This document shows positions 1 to 10,777 of a stretch of DNA of 64,000 bases, in pieces. Every line of letters begins with the position of its first letter. Positions within the stretch are counted from its first letter, which is position 1. This DNA comes from Amphiduros pacificus (Eukaryota; Annelida; Polychaeta; Phyllodocida; Hesionidae), in NCBI GenBank assembly GCA_949316495.1, contig OX439009.1, positions 37,087,155-37,151,154 on the forward strand, in the 5' to 3' direction. The notes beneath the pieces are model-generated. The model did no database searches. It had not been told where the DNA came from and saw nothing but the letters and a program-made list of their open reading frames with translations. A program made the translations under genes and the position numbers.

Positions 1-287
1 CAAGCATTGGGGAAATGAGTATCATTTATATGCATTGAGCATGATTATGCAGAGAGATATATATTCATATGCATATTTTAAGGACAGTGATAATTGTTGG
101 ATAGTTCCCATTGATCAGTCTGCAGAGGACTTGAAATCATTGTTTACATTTCACCAAGGTTCAGGTGCTCATATTCTATACAGTTGTCCACAGGAACTTA
201 GGAAAGATGGTTATTCTGAGGATGAGCCATGTTGTATTCATTTCAATGCAATAGGTAGGCATTACACATCAATGATTAGGAATTCAA
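1..287 (+). CDS. OTU/vertnin-like protease-fold exon, partial at the left edge
   Basis: The frame is open from base 2 and reads KHWGNEYHLYALSMIMQR at its start. This resembles the 'W(G/C)..hL.alA..l.rpI' helix of OTU-like/vertnin-like domains. Near its end it has CCIHFNAIGRHYTSMIRN, similar to the region that carries the domain's final His. The N-terminal part with the nucleophile Cys lies outside the window, so protease activity cannot be judged. A donor at 287/288 (CAA|GTACGG) leaves phase 1. It matches the phase-1 acceptor at 453/454, so this exon probably joins the TatD exon. A weaker alternative donor in the same phase lies at 254/255. Confident that it codes; moderate on the fold. Confidence 0.5.
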
Positions 288-453
288 GTACGGTTATGTT
301 GTTTAAACCTTACACCAAACTTTTTCCATGATTTGTTGAATTTTTTTATAGGATTGATATTCACAACTTTATTGAATTTTTTTCCAGGTAAGCTCAATTT
401 GGACCTGAAAAATAATTTTTTTTGTTCAAAGTTTCTGTCTTTGTTATTTGCAG

Positions 454-1358
454 GTATCTCAAGCAAGAGGGGCAATATGGATATGTATAAAACTGTGTGC
501 CCAGGTGTATGCCAGCAATATCTCTATACTGGCAAGTGTAGAGATCACTGCCCAGAGCATCACCTGCCCCTGAGTAGGAAGTATGTAGACTCTCATTGTC
601 ATTTGGATCTGCTAATGACCAAGTACAATGTGGATTTGTCTGCTATGTTTGAGGCCATGCCGCCTAATTTCATGGGTTGTGTTGGGAACTTTGTCTTCCC
701 TTCAAGTCATCACTTGATTGACATGGTGCGTGAAATTCCCAATGTTGTAGCAACATTGGGGGTTCATCCTAAGTGTGCATCATATTTTGATGCCAGCATG
801 GAATCGTTCCTCAGGAACAGGGGTTCCATGTCTGATGTAGTGGCTATTGGCGAAACAGGACTTTGTTCTATGGCAGCCAGGCATACTAGCTATGCTATCC
901 AGAAAAGGTGTTTCAAATACCAACTGGAACTGGCTGCACGTATGGGCAAACCGGTTGTAATTCACAGCCGGGAGAATGATGACTACACATATGATATGTG
1001 TAGAACACATCTCCATCATTCTCATCCTATTCACTTGCATTGTTTCATGGGTTCCCTTGAACAGGCAAGTCGTTGGTTTAGTTACTTTCCCAATTTGATG
1101 ATTGGCATAACAAATGTTGTGGGTGACAAAGTTCGTGGGAGAGAAATTCAAAATGCTGTAAAGCATGCTCCCATGGATCGCCTACTGCTGGAGACTGACG
1201 CTCCTTATTTTTTGCCATCAGGAGAGAATGCTTTAAGTTTTTCTCATCCAGGGAATGCTTTAAATGTGGCATGGCGGATATCATCTTTAAGGTCCATGTC
1301 AGTCCGCACCGTAGTTGACCAGACGTGTGCAAACACAAGGTCACTATATTCCATCTAG
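454..1358 (+). CDS. TatD-family metal-dependent nuclease, terminal exon
   Basis: This exon encodes a TatD-type TIM-barrel hydrolase, a family of Mg-dependent 3'-5' exo/endonucleases acting on DNA or RNA. The metal-site motifs appear in order: the HxH of DSHCHLDL, Glu in AIGETGL, His in PVVIHSRE, His in HLHCFMGS and Asp in LLETDAPYFLP. The C-terminus (TCANTRSLYSI) matches the usual end, so the stop at 1356-1358 is real. In front of the barrel is a Cys/His cluster (CPGVCQQYLYTGKC..HCPEHH) that looks like a small zinc finger. The frame continues upstream into intron sequence, so I place the start at the acceptor TTTGCAG|GT at 453/454. One oddity is IGETGLC where the family usually has IGE.GLD. 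TatD genes are often expanded in lophotrochozoans, and this may be a multi-copy member rather than the single-copy orthologue. Confidence 0.8.
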
Positions 1359-1744
1359 GGAGGTGCCATATTTTTTTACCCGCAGGACAGGAAATCTTTG
1401 GAAATGGTGTGATTTACACTAGTCTTAATGGTTATATAAGTGGAGGATGGGAGGTGGTGGGTTTGACTCCAACTGCTGACAGTGTTACTTTCACAGTGGT
1501 TAAAAGGCTTGAAAGTCTACTAATATGGCCATAGTTGCTGAAAGGGTCGTAAAACACCATTTCACAATTTCCATTTGAAGGTAAACCATTGACTGAAGTT
1601 GTTTTATTTTTAAAACGGCTCAGTAATGGAGGCATTGTTCTATATTTTGTTCAGATGAGTGTAAACTTTGTCCATTGACTGCAGTTGTTTTAATGCAAAC
1701 CGGCTCAGTAGTGGAAAAGTAATTGCAGTACTGAATAGTTATAC
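1359..1744 (+). repeat. Spacer with a diverged ~100-bp direct duplication
   Basis: Two related stretches lie at about 1570-1632 and 1668-1720. Both contain 'ccattgact..agttgtttt' followed by 'cggctcagta.tgga'. No coding signal is seen. A T-rich tract followed by cag at 1371-1385 could act as an acceptor, but nothing supports an exon there. Confidence 0.45.
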
Positions 1745-2302
1745 ATGAATATTTCTCATTCAGGTAACAAAATGAATATCCAGAAAGGTGAGAGCATAGT
1801 GGCTTTGATGATCAAGATCAGAGCCAAAGAAGACGACATAAAAAATCTGATACTGGAAATAAACAGTGGAAAACAAGCTCTCGACAATGATAAAGCCATA
1901 TTTGAGTCAACGCGTCAGAACATTGTCAGGGTTCAACGGTTAATTAGGGCCAATAGTCAGCAACAAGACACTCTTCTGACATTTACAGTCAAAGCTGGCA
2001 CATCAGACCAGCTTTGTTCCAGATTACTTCATTGCTCAGATAGAGAGGTAATTCTCAATGCAGAATTGAGAGCCTCAAGAACTGCAATAAATGAATATTG
2101 CCTCAAAATATCTTCCGCTGAGGAAGTTATACGCCATAAAGAAGGATGTGTCTCTCAACTGAAGAGAGATGTTTACTTTTTAAATAAAGAAGTTAACATC
2201 CTTAAAAAAGAGAGATCCTATGATATTCTCTCAAATCCTGGTTTGGAGGATGTCATTCCAGATGCAGATCTTAGCTGCATTGATCTTGACTCATTAGAGT
2301 AG
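1745..2302 (+). CDS. Coiled-coil protein, unrecognised
   Basis: This is an open frame of 185 codons with two possible in-frame starts, at 1745 and 1772. A good acceptor (CATTCAG|G at 1763/1764) lies between them, so it could equally be a terminal exon whose coding part begins at the acceptor. The sequence is rich in Glu, Lys, Ile and Leu with heptad-like spacing (IKIRAKEDDIKNLILEIN; LKRDVYFLNKEVNILKKE), which suggests a long alpha-helical coiled coil. It ends with an acidic tail (DADLSCIDLDSLE). There is no signal peptide or membrane segment. It lies 390 bp downstream of the TatD stop on the same strand and could be an alternative 3' exon of that gene or a separate gene. I do not recognise a family. 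Confidence 0.5.
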   Translation: MNISHSGNKMNIQKGESIVALMIKIRAKEDDIKNLILEINSGKQALDNDKAIFESTRQNIVRVQRLIRANSQQQDTLLTFTVKAGTSDQLCSRLLHCSDREVILNAELRASRTAINEYCLKISSAEEVIRHKEGCVSQLKRDVYFLNKEVNILKKERSYDILSNPGLEDVIPDADLSCIDLDSLE

Positions 2303-2747
2303 CTGGAGTCTTTTTCCTGAAGGAAAAAAATACTGGTCCATTCTATCATAAATTATCTTTGTTAGGTAGATAGGTGAAGCAATATGATCTGAACCATGCT
2401 CGTGAAGTCTGGAAATTGTTTTGAATGGAAATTAAATTCTGAGCAGAATTGTTTGGCTTTTGCATACTTTAATATTAAAGGTAAAGAGTGATTCCAGACT
2501 TCCATGTTTTTATACTAATAAGAATTACATTTGATTTTTATGGATTTTTGTTTACAGGCAATATCCATAATACTTGCAATCTAATGCATTCACTTAATTT
2601 TCACACAGCATGGACCAGTGTGTCAAGACTCCTTTCAAAGTTGACAGTTTAGTCAAGTTTAATCATGGTTTTACTTGAATGTCAATTAAATATGGATGAG
2701 AAAATCATCACCAATGTTGTTCAACAGTGAGTAATGAACAGAGAAAT
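2303..2747 (+). other. Probable 3' flank, nothing coding
   Basis: AT-rich sequence after the coiled-coil ORF. No domain or clear repeat is seen apart from a first partial relative of the downstream 71-bp unit. Confidence 0.3.
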
Positions 2748-3356
2748 GATCAGCATTACGTTGTTCAATAGTGACGGCGTATTGTGGTGATACAGCCAAA
2801 ATTGTAGTGTAGGTAAATCATCAGCTTTACGTTGTTCAATAGTGACGGCGTATTGTGGTGATACAGCCAAAATTGTAGTGTAGGTAAATCATCAGCTTTA
2901 CGTTGTTCAATAGTGACGGCGTATTGTGGTGATACAGCCAAAGTTGTAGTGTAGGTAAATCATCAGCTTTACGTTGTTCAATAGTGACGGCGTATTGTGG
3001 TGATACAGCCAAAGTTGTAGTGTAGGTAAATCATCAGCTTTACGTTGTTCAATAGTGACGGTGTATTGTGGTGATACAGCCAAAGTTGTAGTGTAGGTAA
3101 ATCATCAGCTTTACGTTGTTCAATAGTGACGGCGTATTGTGGTGATACAGCCAAAGTTGTAGTGTAGGTAAATCATCAGCTTTACGTTGTTCAATAGTGA
3201 CGGCGTATTGTGGTGATACAGCCAAAGTTGTAGTGTAGGTAAATCATCAGCTTTACGTTGTTCAATAGTGACGGCGTATTGTGGTGATACAGCCAAAGTT
3301 GGTGTGTAGGTAAATCATCAGCTTTACGTTGTTCAATAGTGACGGCGTATTGTGGT
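2748..3356 (+). repeat. 71-bp tandem array, about 8.5 copies
   Basis: The motif 'ttgttcaatagtgacgg' recurs at 2761, 2832, 2903, 2974, 3045, 3116, 3187, 3258 and 3329, exactly 71 bp apart each time. Copies differ by only a few bases (for example aaaattgtag versus aaagttgtag). This implies recent homogenisation or expansion. The array is non-coding, with stops in all frames. Confidence 0.95.
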
Positions 3357-3612
3357 AGATTTGTTACACTAGGAAGTTGAAAAGAGTTGGATGCACTTTT
3401 TGTAAAATGATCATTGTATAGACAGTGTTGGTTAAATTAGTTGTGTCTATAAATGATGTACTTTTACAAAGAAAAAAAGAGAATTTTGCACAAAAGAATT
3501 CAATGCATGCACACAATGTTGGTTCAGTTATGTGTGTATACATTGAATGCTTCTAAATATCTTTGATTTTAGGATCCATTTAAAAATCTTATCTTTTCTG
3601 TAAAATTCTCTC

Positions 3613-3826
3613 AAGGTCACACAATTAATTGTATGTTTTTGTAAATATATTTATATCAGTACTTTGTACATAGTATTATTGAAATCAGTGATATATTTGG
3701 CTTGAAATTCTAAATTTTGGGAGATACTATAATGTGAACTTTCATGAATTAATTTGGATTGTGGTTTAATCAAGTGTCAGGAACAATCCAAAGCTATCAC
3801 TGACATATAATCAATTGTGTGACCTT
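3613..3826. mobile_element. Palindromic MITE-like element
   Basis: The outer arms AAGGTCACACAATTAATTG (3613-3635) and ATCAATTGTGTGACCTT (3804-3826) are inverted, about 20 of 23 positions matching. Inner arms continue (tcagtgata...ggctt near 3686 against the complement near 3785-3803). The stretch could fold into a long hairpin. No ORF and no clear target duplication are seen. Confidence 0.55.
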
Positions 3827-6059
3827 TCGGGTTCTAGCAAGGTCTTTCCTTTGTCTTTAGTATTTAAATTTCAGAAATCAATTTTACAAATTATGAATTT
3901 TCACTTTAAGAAATTTTGAAATTGTAACTTGGCTAGAACCCTGAATAAATCTGAAAAATCTGGGTGGCTCTGGATTTTTCAGCTCAAACCATTCGAAACT
4001 AAATTATCCACACCAAAAGAAGAGCCACAGGCAGTTTTTCTTACTGTATATCTTTCAGTAAATTTTATGTAGTCTAATTTTATTGTTTCTGGTGATGTCA
4101 TTCAAAATAAATTGTCTTTAATGGGTTTAAAAATCTAATTCAAAATCAAATTTTAGTACAAATTTATTAAAGTGGGTTTTCCGAAAAGTGCTAGTATGAA
4201 ATACTGCTTAAGATGTGACTTTTTTTGTTTTCAAGAAATAAATATTGGGCTAGAAATAATTTATTTTAAAATTAAATCTTTCCAAAACTTCTTGATTTTT
4301 ATTATGCATATTTAGTAAAATTAGAATATTTATAAGTCAAGAAAAGACTTTCCAACAAAAGCTACATTCTTGACATAATTTGAATGTCAATATGTGCAAT
4401 TATACTACAATACATAAAAGGTCACATCGCTAGGGCCCGCCCAAAGTATTTACCATCATTATCAAATCATATATTTGTGTAATGAGTATTTGGTGAATTG
4501 GGTGCAGTCTCAATAAAAGGGAGACACATACTAGATCTATGTATTATCTTAAGATTGAAATTATGATAAGCTGGAAATCATAAATATTTATATATACCCT
4601 GACATAATGTTAAATAATCTTTCTTGGGATGAAAAAGAACACAAATTGATACAAAATATTTTTGTGTAAAGATAACACATGCATGTTATGTTTGACCATT
4701 TACAGTTTACACAAAACCCACAGCTCCTTGAAGTTCTTCTAGGTACCAGCCTCCCCAACTGACAAATCCTGGGGGATTGGTTTGGAGTAGCATGAGTTGG
4801 ATGCTCAAGATCGCTCTAAATGGAGAGGCGAAAATCATTTGGGATTTTTGCTGACTGGGTTGCATGAACATCTGCGACAAACCTTGCCCCCATATTGCGG
4901 TAAGCCCTGAGTTAAGACATTGCATTCTGTCTGTCCAAATGAAAAATATATCATGCTATACTCTCAAGGGGCCATTAAAAGCTTTGAGATTGTCCTTCTC
5001 ATTAGCAGATTTTGATTTCCATTCTCAAATGCTTTGGGTAAAGTTTTAAAAGCAAAATGAAATGAATATATTTGGCTGAAGTTTTTTTCCTCAATAGAAA
5101 CGGCTTGGCAAATCATATATTGAATCCTCACTGAACATTTAACTTTTGACATACACCAGGTGGCTTTGTGTATTGTTTTTAAAGCCATAAGCAGTATTTT
5201 CACAGTAATTCCTTTAACCTATTACCTTTAATCTTTGCTACGGTTTTTGCAAAGAGATACTTAAATATTGGCTTATCTTTAGATTTTCAAACTTTGATGT
5301 GGTCTGTAACATCATGACACAAATATATCAAGTTCTACATGTGCTGGACACCCAGTTATTTTGCAACGAAGCATATAACCTTTAACTTTCAAAGGCTTAA
5401 ATCTAAACATGACCTTGACCTATTTCTTAAGGTCCAAGCTGGAGTTACATTTCCACTAAATTGAATTGAGCAAATAATTGTAGTTTTTGGGCTGTGATCA
5501 GCCATTTTTAAAAGTGTGAATACTGCTTAAGGTGCATTTTCTGCACAAAATGACACAACTCATCGAGAATTGAAATTTTAAGGGGGAATTCAGGGAGAAT
5601 TATCATTACAAATCTATTTGTGTCATTTATGTAATGAAGATGTGCTGCTAGGGCCCAAAATCATATTCTACAGTTTGGAATGTGATGGAATGTCCCAATA
5701 AAAGGGGGACACACACTTCAATGTTCAGTTATGTCTTTGTCATTGGTAACACAAAATTGTTAACTCGTGCAAAAATGTCTTTTTTTATAAGATTCTTTTC
5801 AGGAACACCTATTGCGAAAAAACTGATGTCATCAAGAAGCGCCAGCCACATCAGTTTTAGATAATTTAGGTGTTATGTTTATCATTAACATGCATCTATT
5901 TTATCTTTCAAATGTGGTGGATTTAAACTACATAACAAGTTTAGAGAATCTTCATCTTACCCAAAACATGTCAAGTTCAACTTTGGCACAGAATAATCTT
6001 TTATGACTACATATCAATACTTTTGCTCCAAATTGTTAAATACTTCATAAAAAACCATT
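3827..6059. repeat. Non-coding stretch with a diverged dispersed repeat in two copies
   Basis: Segments near 4190-4550 and 5505-5720 share, in the same order, 'aatactgcttaag.tg', 'gctagggccc' and 'caataaaaggg.gacaca'. They look like two old copies of one dispersed repeat. The short ORFs in the region show no domain, and I treat them as chance. Confidence 0.4.
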
Positions 6060-6475
6060 TCATTTAGTTTTTATTGCTACAAAATTGAGATAGCTGCACA
6101 TGTGAGAGATAGCAACAGGCGAGCAAGACAGGTACACATCCCAGCCGGAGGGTGACGAGATTTGTGAAAAAAAAAAAAATTGCTTTGTGAGGTATGGGCT
6201 GCAATAAAATTTTGCCACTAAAAAGAGAGTGCGATCTCGCTGTTCTGTCACCACGTTGCCTGCCCTCTGGTGGAATTTGCTGATGCCAGACCTTCACTTC
6301 ACTTCAACTTTAGTTTGCAAGTTTATGTGATGGGTTGCGTACCATACATGTAATGAATAGGGTAGTTTTCACTTATTTTTGTCAGAATTATGTTAGATAT
6401 GAAATATTACCCACAATATGCCTATATTTCTGTATTTGAGATTTGTTTTCAACCATCCGGAATTTGACCTAAATA

Positions 6476-6667
6476 TAGCTGCATATGTGAGAGATAGCTG
6501 CATATGTGAGAGATAGCTGCATATATGAGAGATAGCTGCATATGTGAGAGATAGCTGCATATGTGAGAGATAGCTGCATATGTGAGAGATAGCTGCATAT
6601 GTGAGAGATAGCTGCATATGTGAGAGATAGCTGCATATGTGAGAGATAGCTGCACATGTGAGAGATT
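6476..6667. repeat. 19-bp tandem array, about 10 copies
   Basis: The unit 'gcatatgtgagagatagct' repeats with almost no divergence. Because 19 is not a multiple of 3, three units spell a 19-residue periodic peptide in each of three minus-strand frames. That explains several overlapping long ORFs here that are not genes. A single unit also occurs at about 6087-6110. Both sites are followed by similar sequence (cccagccggagg at 6140; cccagccgaagg at 6677). Confidence 0.9.
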
Positions 6668-6779
6668 GCGACTTCTCCCAGCCGAAGGCACTTGTGACAT
6701 CAAAATTGATACATCCAGATTTCTTTCCTGTCTGACGTCATTATGACACATTTCTGTATGACGTCACTATGCTAATCTT

Positions 6780-7375
6780 GCTTGTAATGTCAACACAGTT
6801 TTAGAGCACGAAAAACCACCTTTCTACCCCAATTATTGACGAAGGTATGGTCTTTTGTATATATAATATTCGGTTGAATGAAATGTGCACCTCATAGCCT
6901 CACAAAACTGTGTTTACCTTGCTCACAATGTCATTACAGTTCTAGAGCAAGTTAAATCATCTTTCTACTCCAATTATTTATGAAACTGTGGTCATTTGTA
7001 TATATGATATTCAGTGGAAAGAAATTTGCATCTCATAGCCTCACGCAACAGTGTTTACCTTGATCGCAACGTCAAGACGACTTCACTCCAGGTTAAATTA
7101 TCTTTCTACTTCAATTATTCATGTAACTGTGGTCATTATTTTCGATATTCAGTGGAAAGAGATGTGCATCTCGTAGCCTCACGCAACTATCTTTATCTTG
7201 ATTGCAACGTCAAGATGACTTCACTCCAGGTAAAATTAACTTTCTACTCCAACTATTGACGAAACTGTGGTCATTTGTATGAGATATTCAGTGGAAAGAA
7301 ATGCACATCTCGTGGCCTCACACAACTGTGTTTACCTTGCTTGCAACATCAAGACTTCTTTCTCCATAATTAATA
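6780..7375 (+). repeat. ~140-bp tandem array, about 4 diverged copies
   Basis: The block 'atattcagtggaaagaaatg.gcatctc.tagcctcac.caac' starts at about 6869, 7010, 7148 and 7287 (steps of 141, 138 and 139). Copies are diverged. A small ORF spanning two copies is a repeat artefact. Confidence 0.8.
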
Positions 7376-7449
7376 ACAAAACAGTGCTAATACCAGACTA
7401 CTCTGTTCATAGCACTGTGTTCAGAACATGTTTTCTGAAAAGATGATAT

Positions 7450-7697
7450 CAGTCTACTCTTAAAAGGTAGTATCTGAAGTACAAGTCCTAATGTCAGTCG
7501 GGAGTGCATTCCATAGTTTAGGGCTCATGGATGAAAAAGATCTTTCACCTACTGTTTTCAGACGGGTCTTAGGAACAGATAGGTAAGTACCATCATTAGA
7601 CCACAGACACTTATCACTTCATTTCACTAGGAGAATATCACACAAGTAAGGAGGTGCCTCGTCTATAGAGGTAAAGGATGTGTAACTGACAACAGGG
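7450..7697 (-). pseudogene. LINE reverse transcriptase C-terminal fragment (L2/CR1-like)
   Basis: The minus-strand translation reads DEAPPYLCDILL, then LSVPKTRLKTVGERSFSS and MSPKLWNALPTDIRT. This is the characteristic end of L2/CR1/jockey-type LINE ORF2. It has an internal stop after DILLVK and another just after the conserved block, so it is dead. The opposite-strand LINE begins directly beyond it, and another minus-strand LINE piece lies at 9.2-9.6 kb. The two minus pieces may be parts of one interrupted copy. Confidence 0.75.
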
Positions 7698-7715
7698 AAA
7701 TAATTGTTAATAACA

Positions 7716-8380
7716 CAGTGCTAAAGAGTGTTCAAAAAGCAGTTCATCTGGCTTATTGTTTATCTACAATTGACCATGATAGTATAGTGAGAGATGCAAT
7801 AGCCAAATTTTGGAGAAGTTTTGATATGTTTATGGCAGATTTTAGTCATGTATATTCTGTGATAAAATGTAAACTATTCAAACAATATTGTTATTCATAC
7901 TATGGTGCTCCTTTATGGCTGTTGAAGGGAAAATTTGTTGATAATTTATATATTGCATGGCGTAAAGCACTAAAAATAATTTGAAGAGTATCTCCAGTAC
8001 TCACTATAAAATTTTTTTGGCACTTTTGTCTGACTGCCTACCACTAGAAATAAGCCTCAAACAGCGATTCATGAAATGTATGTGTAAATCAAAAGAACAT
8101 GAATCACCTGTCATTAAAAGTGTGGCTAATTTAGCACTGAAGAATCCATGGTCTAACTCTGGTATAAATTAGTGTGAAATATCGTATGACTACAAATTAA
8201 ATGTTAGCAAGTCTGTCTGTAAGATTGGTAATGATTGGAGACCATCTGCGTCTGCAGAGACAATTAGTGATGTGAAGGTATTAATCGAGATGATTGAAGT
8301 ATGAGATGGTTTAAAATCATGTGAACTCTTGTCTGAAAATGATATTAATGACATTATTTAACATATATAACCATACACTT
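7716..8380 (+). pseudogene. LINE ORF2 C-terminal fragment, plus strand
   Basis: The frame 7718-7983 reads LFKQYCYSYYGAPLWLL, then DNLYIAWRKALKII. The next frame carries THYKIFLALLSDCLPLEISL. Together these match the region after the reverse transcriptase in many non-LTR elements (LF..YC.S.YG..LW; AWRK.....W; LP). There is a frameshift near 7983 and stops further on. The copy is 5'-truncated. A related but different copy lies at 57.35 kb. Confidence 0.75.
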
Positions 8381-9164
8381 TTTTGTAACACGGATTATCT
8401 GTGGAAAAAGGAACTATCTGTGTTATTCTGTGATCGGTACGATCATGGGAAATGCGTATTTATTTCCTGTGGTTTGTGATTTGTTTTTTTCTGTGGTCAT
8501 TATTGTTGAAGCAACTGATGCCACTGTGGAGTGTTCGTCGTGTGCATGCAATAGATTAGACTGGTGCCGCCCTCTTTTCTTGACACTCGGTAGGGGACCA
8601 GTCTAGCATTCAGCGTATGAATACAAAAGAAAAGAAGTGTGTGATGTAAACAAAGCAGAACGTTAAAAAACAATGTCGTCATGCTCGTCTATCGTTGCAT
8701 AAAATTATCCCTTTAAATCGCTGGGAAATGCTTCCTAATCGAAATAATAAGGAATTTTATGTAAGTTTAGTTCAAATTTGGTGTAAATCGGACAATTAGA
8801 ACAGAAATGACATTCAAAAGTCTGATCGGTAATTTGCGATAGCGCCTGAGCGACATTAGGGCAACTTACGTAATCGAGCCTGAAAAGGCACATCTTTGCA
8901 CCCAGTTTTGCTAGAAAATTTGTTCATATACCAAATTAAATGTTTTTAAGAGATGAATAAAGATTGCTAATTAAAAAAGACCATGCTATATTTGTTGCTG
9001 TTTATTTTGATTTTTGATTTGTTTGTTGTAATTTTTGTTTTGTTTATTTAATTTTTTGTTTTGTTTGTTGCAAATTTTGTTTTGTTTGTTATTTTTTTCC
9101 CATCCGTGTTACATGTGGAGCACCACTTTTTTTCTTGTTTAATCTCTTTATGAAACAAATGATT
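8381..9164. other. Non-coding spacer with a small hairpin and T/G-rich tract
   Basis: An inverted pair TAGACTGGT (8557-8565) and ACCAGTCTA (8597-8605) could form a short stem. At 9000-9095 there is a low-complexity 'ttttgtttgtt' tract. No gene is seen. Confidence 0.35.
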
Positions 9165-9625
9165 TTATTATAGACTCACTAGGTAAGATATTATTATAGA
9201 CTCACTAGGTGTGATATCAGTATCGCCTACTCTGCCAGTATCAGAGATATTGTTAGAGGCAGTACCATGTCTTTCAGTACAGATGAACATCTTTCTTTTA
9301 CCATCATTAATGTTCATATTGTTAGAGAGGAAGAATGCTCTGTCTTCACTAACACACATTTATAATTTGTGTTTGCTGATGTCTACTTGATGACTAGAAG
9401 GATGTAAGTCTGAGTGTCATCAGCATGAATATGGTAAAGTCCATATTGAGTCAGTATATCAGCCAATGGTCACATGTATATAGTGAAAATTGTTTCTGTG
9501 GACCACCAGATATTTGGCTTCAAGCTCAAGCATGGTATACTGATGAGACTTTTCCTTACTGGGTTCAGATAAATTGAACGGAACAGGAACTGTTTCCAAT
9601 TTATAGACAACTAACAGCGCCAATT
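9165..9625 (-). pseudogene. LINE reverse transcriptase fragment with HADD motif
   Basis: The minus-strand translation around 9380-9480 reads PLADILTQYGLYHIHADDTQTYI, the 'PL.dIl..yG...h.YADDTQ.Y' block of L2/CR1-type reverse transcriptases, with His for Tyr in the catalytic box. Downstream (9168-9359) the piece SNNMNINDGKRKMFI matches 'WM..N.L.LN..KTE.l'. Stops and frameshifts separate the blocks, so this is a relic. Confidence 0.7.
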
Positions 9626-9771
9626 GAATTACCAAAGTATCTGAATTTGTGAGAGTATAATAATAATAATAAAATATTTGTGAGAGTATACCCTATGTTA
9701 TTTATTCTGAAATATGATTCCAAATTTCTGAAAGTCAAAACATAATCAGGTTTGACAGAATACAACACCTC

Positions 9772-10777
9772 CTAGGTATGTTGCACGATTTCTTTCATTT
9801 CAGTTGGATTAAGGAGACCCCTTGGGATTCTGCTTTGCATAAGCATTGTGATAGAGTCAAGGACCATATCGGCATACTCTATGTGGTCTTGGTAAAGGCC
9901 AATAGTTCTGCCCATTTTGTTCAAAAGTGTGGTGGTCAACTTTGACACTTTGGCAATGGCTCGAGTGCGACATTCCAGAACCGTCATGGTATCATTGATA
10001 TATCCTAATTGGGTGTTAAAATAAGAATAAACGTGTTTCATTCCCAAATTAAGGTCTGCAATTTCTCTGGAATTATTGTAGATGGCAGCGTTCTGGTGCT
10101 TTGTGACATTAAGCATCTCTTGTTTGAAATCCATGTAGTCATCAATTAGTTTAGGGTATGACTTTGAAAGGACCGAAACCGCCCTCTGCAGGTTGCCTAT
10201 TCGTCGGTGTTGTAAAACCGAATTGATTGCCTTGAATCCTGCACTGAAGAAGCCACTTAATAATAGAGGTAGTCCTCTTTTGTCTCGGCTACCCAGTACT
10301 AGTGTGAAGGCATCGCTGATTGCCCCCAATTTTGAATCCAATTTGTTGTGAAGTGTTTGTACCCTATATGTTTCGAAAACTTTGACATAGTCTTTACAAA
10401 TATTTTGTGTGTATTCGTCCATAATGACTGGACATTCCAGGCTATCCGCTTTTGGTCTTGCCAAGCCCTTTAGAAATTCAGATGGCAGATACGTTTGGCC
10501 CGTTACATAAAAGAAGTGTAAAGTAGGTTCCAGTGAAGATACCTCACGGAACAGCAAGCCGTACTGGGCCTTGAGTGGGTTGATTTCTGACTTGGCATAC
10601 TGTATTGCTCCCAGTCCAAGTACTAAAATATTACATGGTAATTGATAAATTCCACACTATTACAATTTCCTCAGAAATGAGTACAAACTTACATTTGAAA
10701 TTTTATGACCAAATTAAAATTGAACACTCACCTATGCAGAATATGTACAGTGTCATGTTAGTGTGTATCAAGATCAT
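9772..10777 (-). mobile_element. Fossil F-type (baculovirus F/errantivirus-like) envelope gene, partial
   Basis: The minus-strand frame encodes a cleavage site RDKR followed by a glycine- and leucine-rich fusion-peptide-like stretch (GLPLLLSGFFSAGFKAI). A long helical region follows, and then IPRGLLNPTEMKEIV, which resembles the conserved block of F-type envelope proteins of Ty3-like errantiviruses. A short upstream exon (10732-10777) encodes a hydrophobic leader with a GTGAGT donor. An acceptor TTTTAG at 10623 precedes the main exon in matching phase. Spliced env expression is known for errantiviruses. No gag-pol, no LTR and no membrane anchor are visible nearby. The element is therefore incomplete, although the frame that remains is open. 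Whether it is a relic or a co-opted host gene cannot be told from sequence. Confidence 0.65.

Noticed and set aside
780-1166. 128-codon minus-strand ORF
   Set aside because: Antisense to the TatD exon, whose motifs are clear on the plus strand.
2748-3356. CRISPR-like array
   Set aside because: Units are contiguous with no variable spacers, and the genome is animal.
6449-6751. 100-codon minus-strand ORF
   Set aside because: Product of the 19-bp array; two other frames are equally open.
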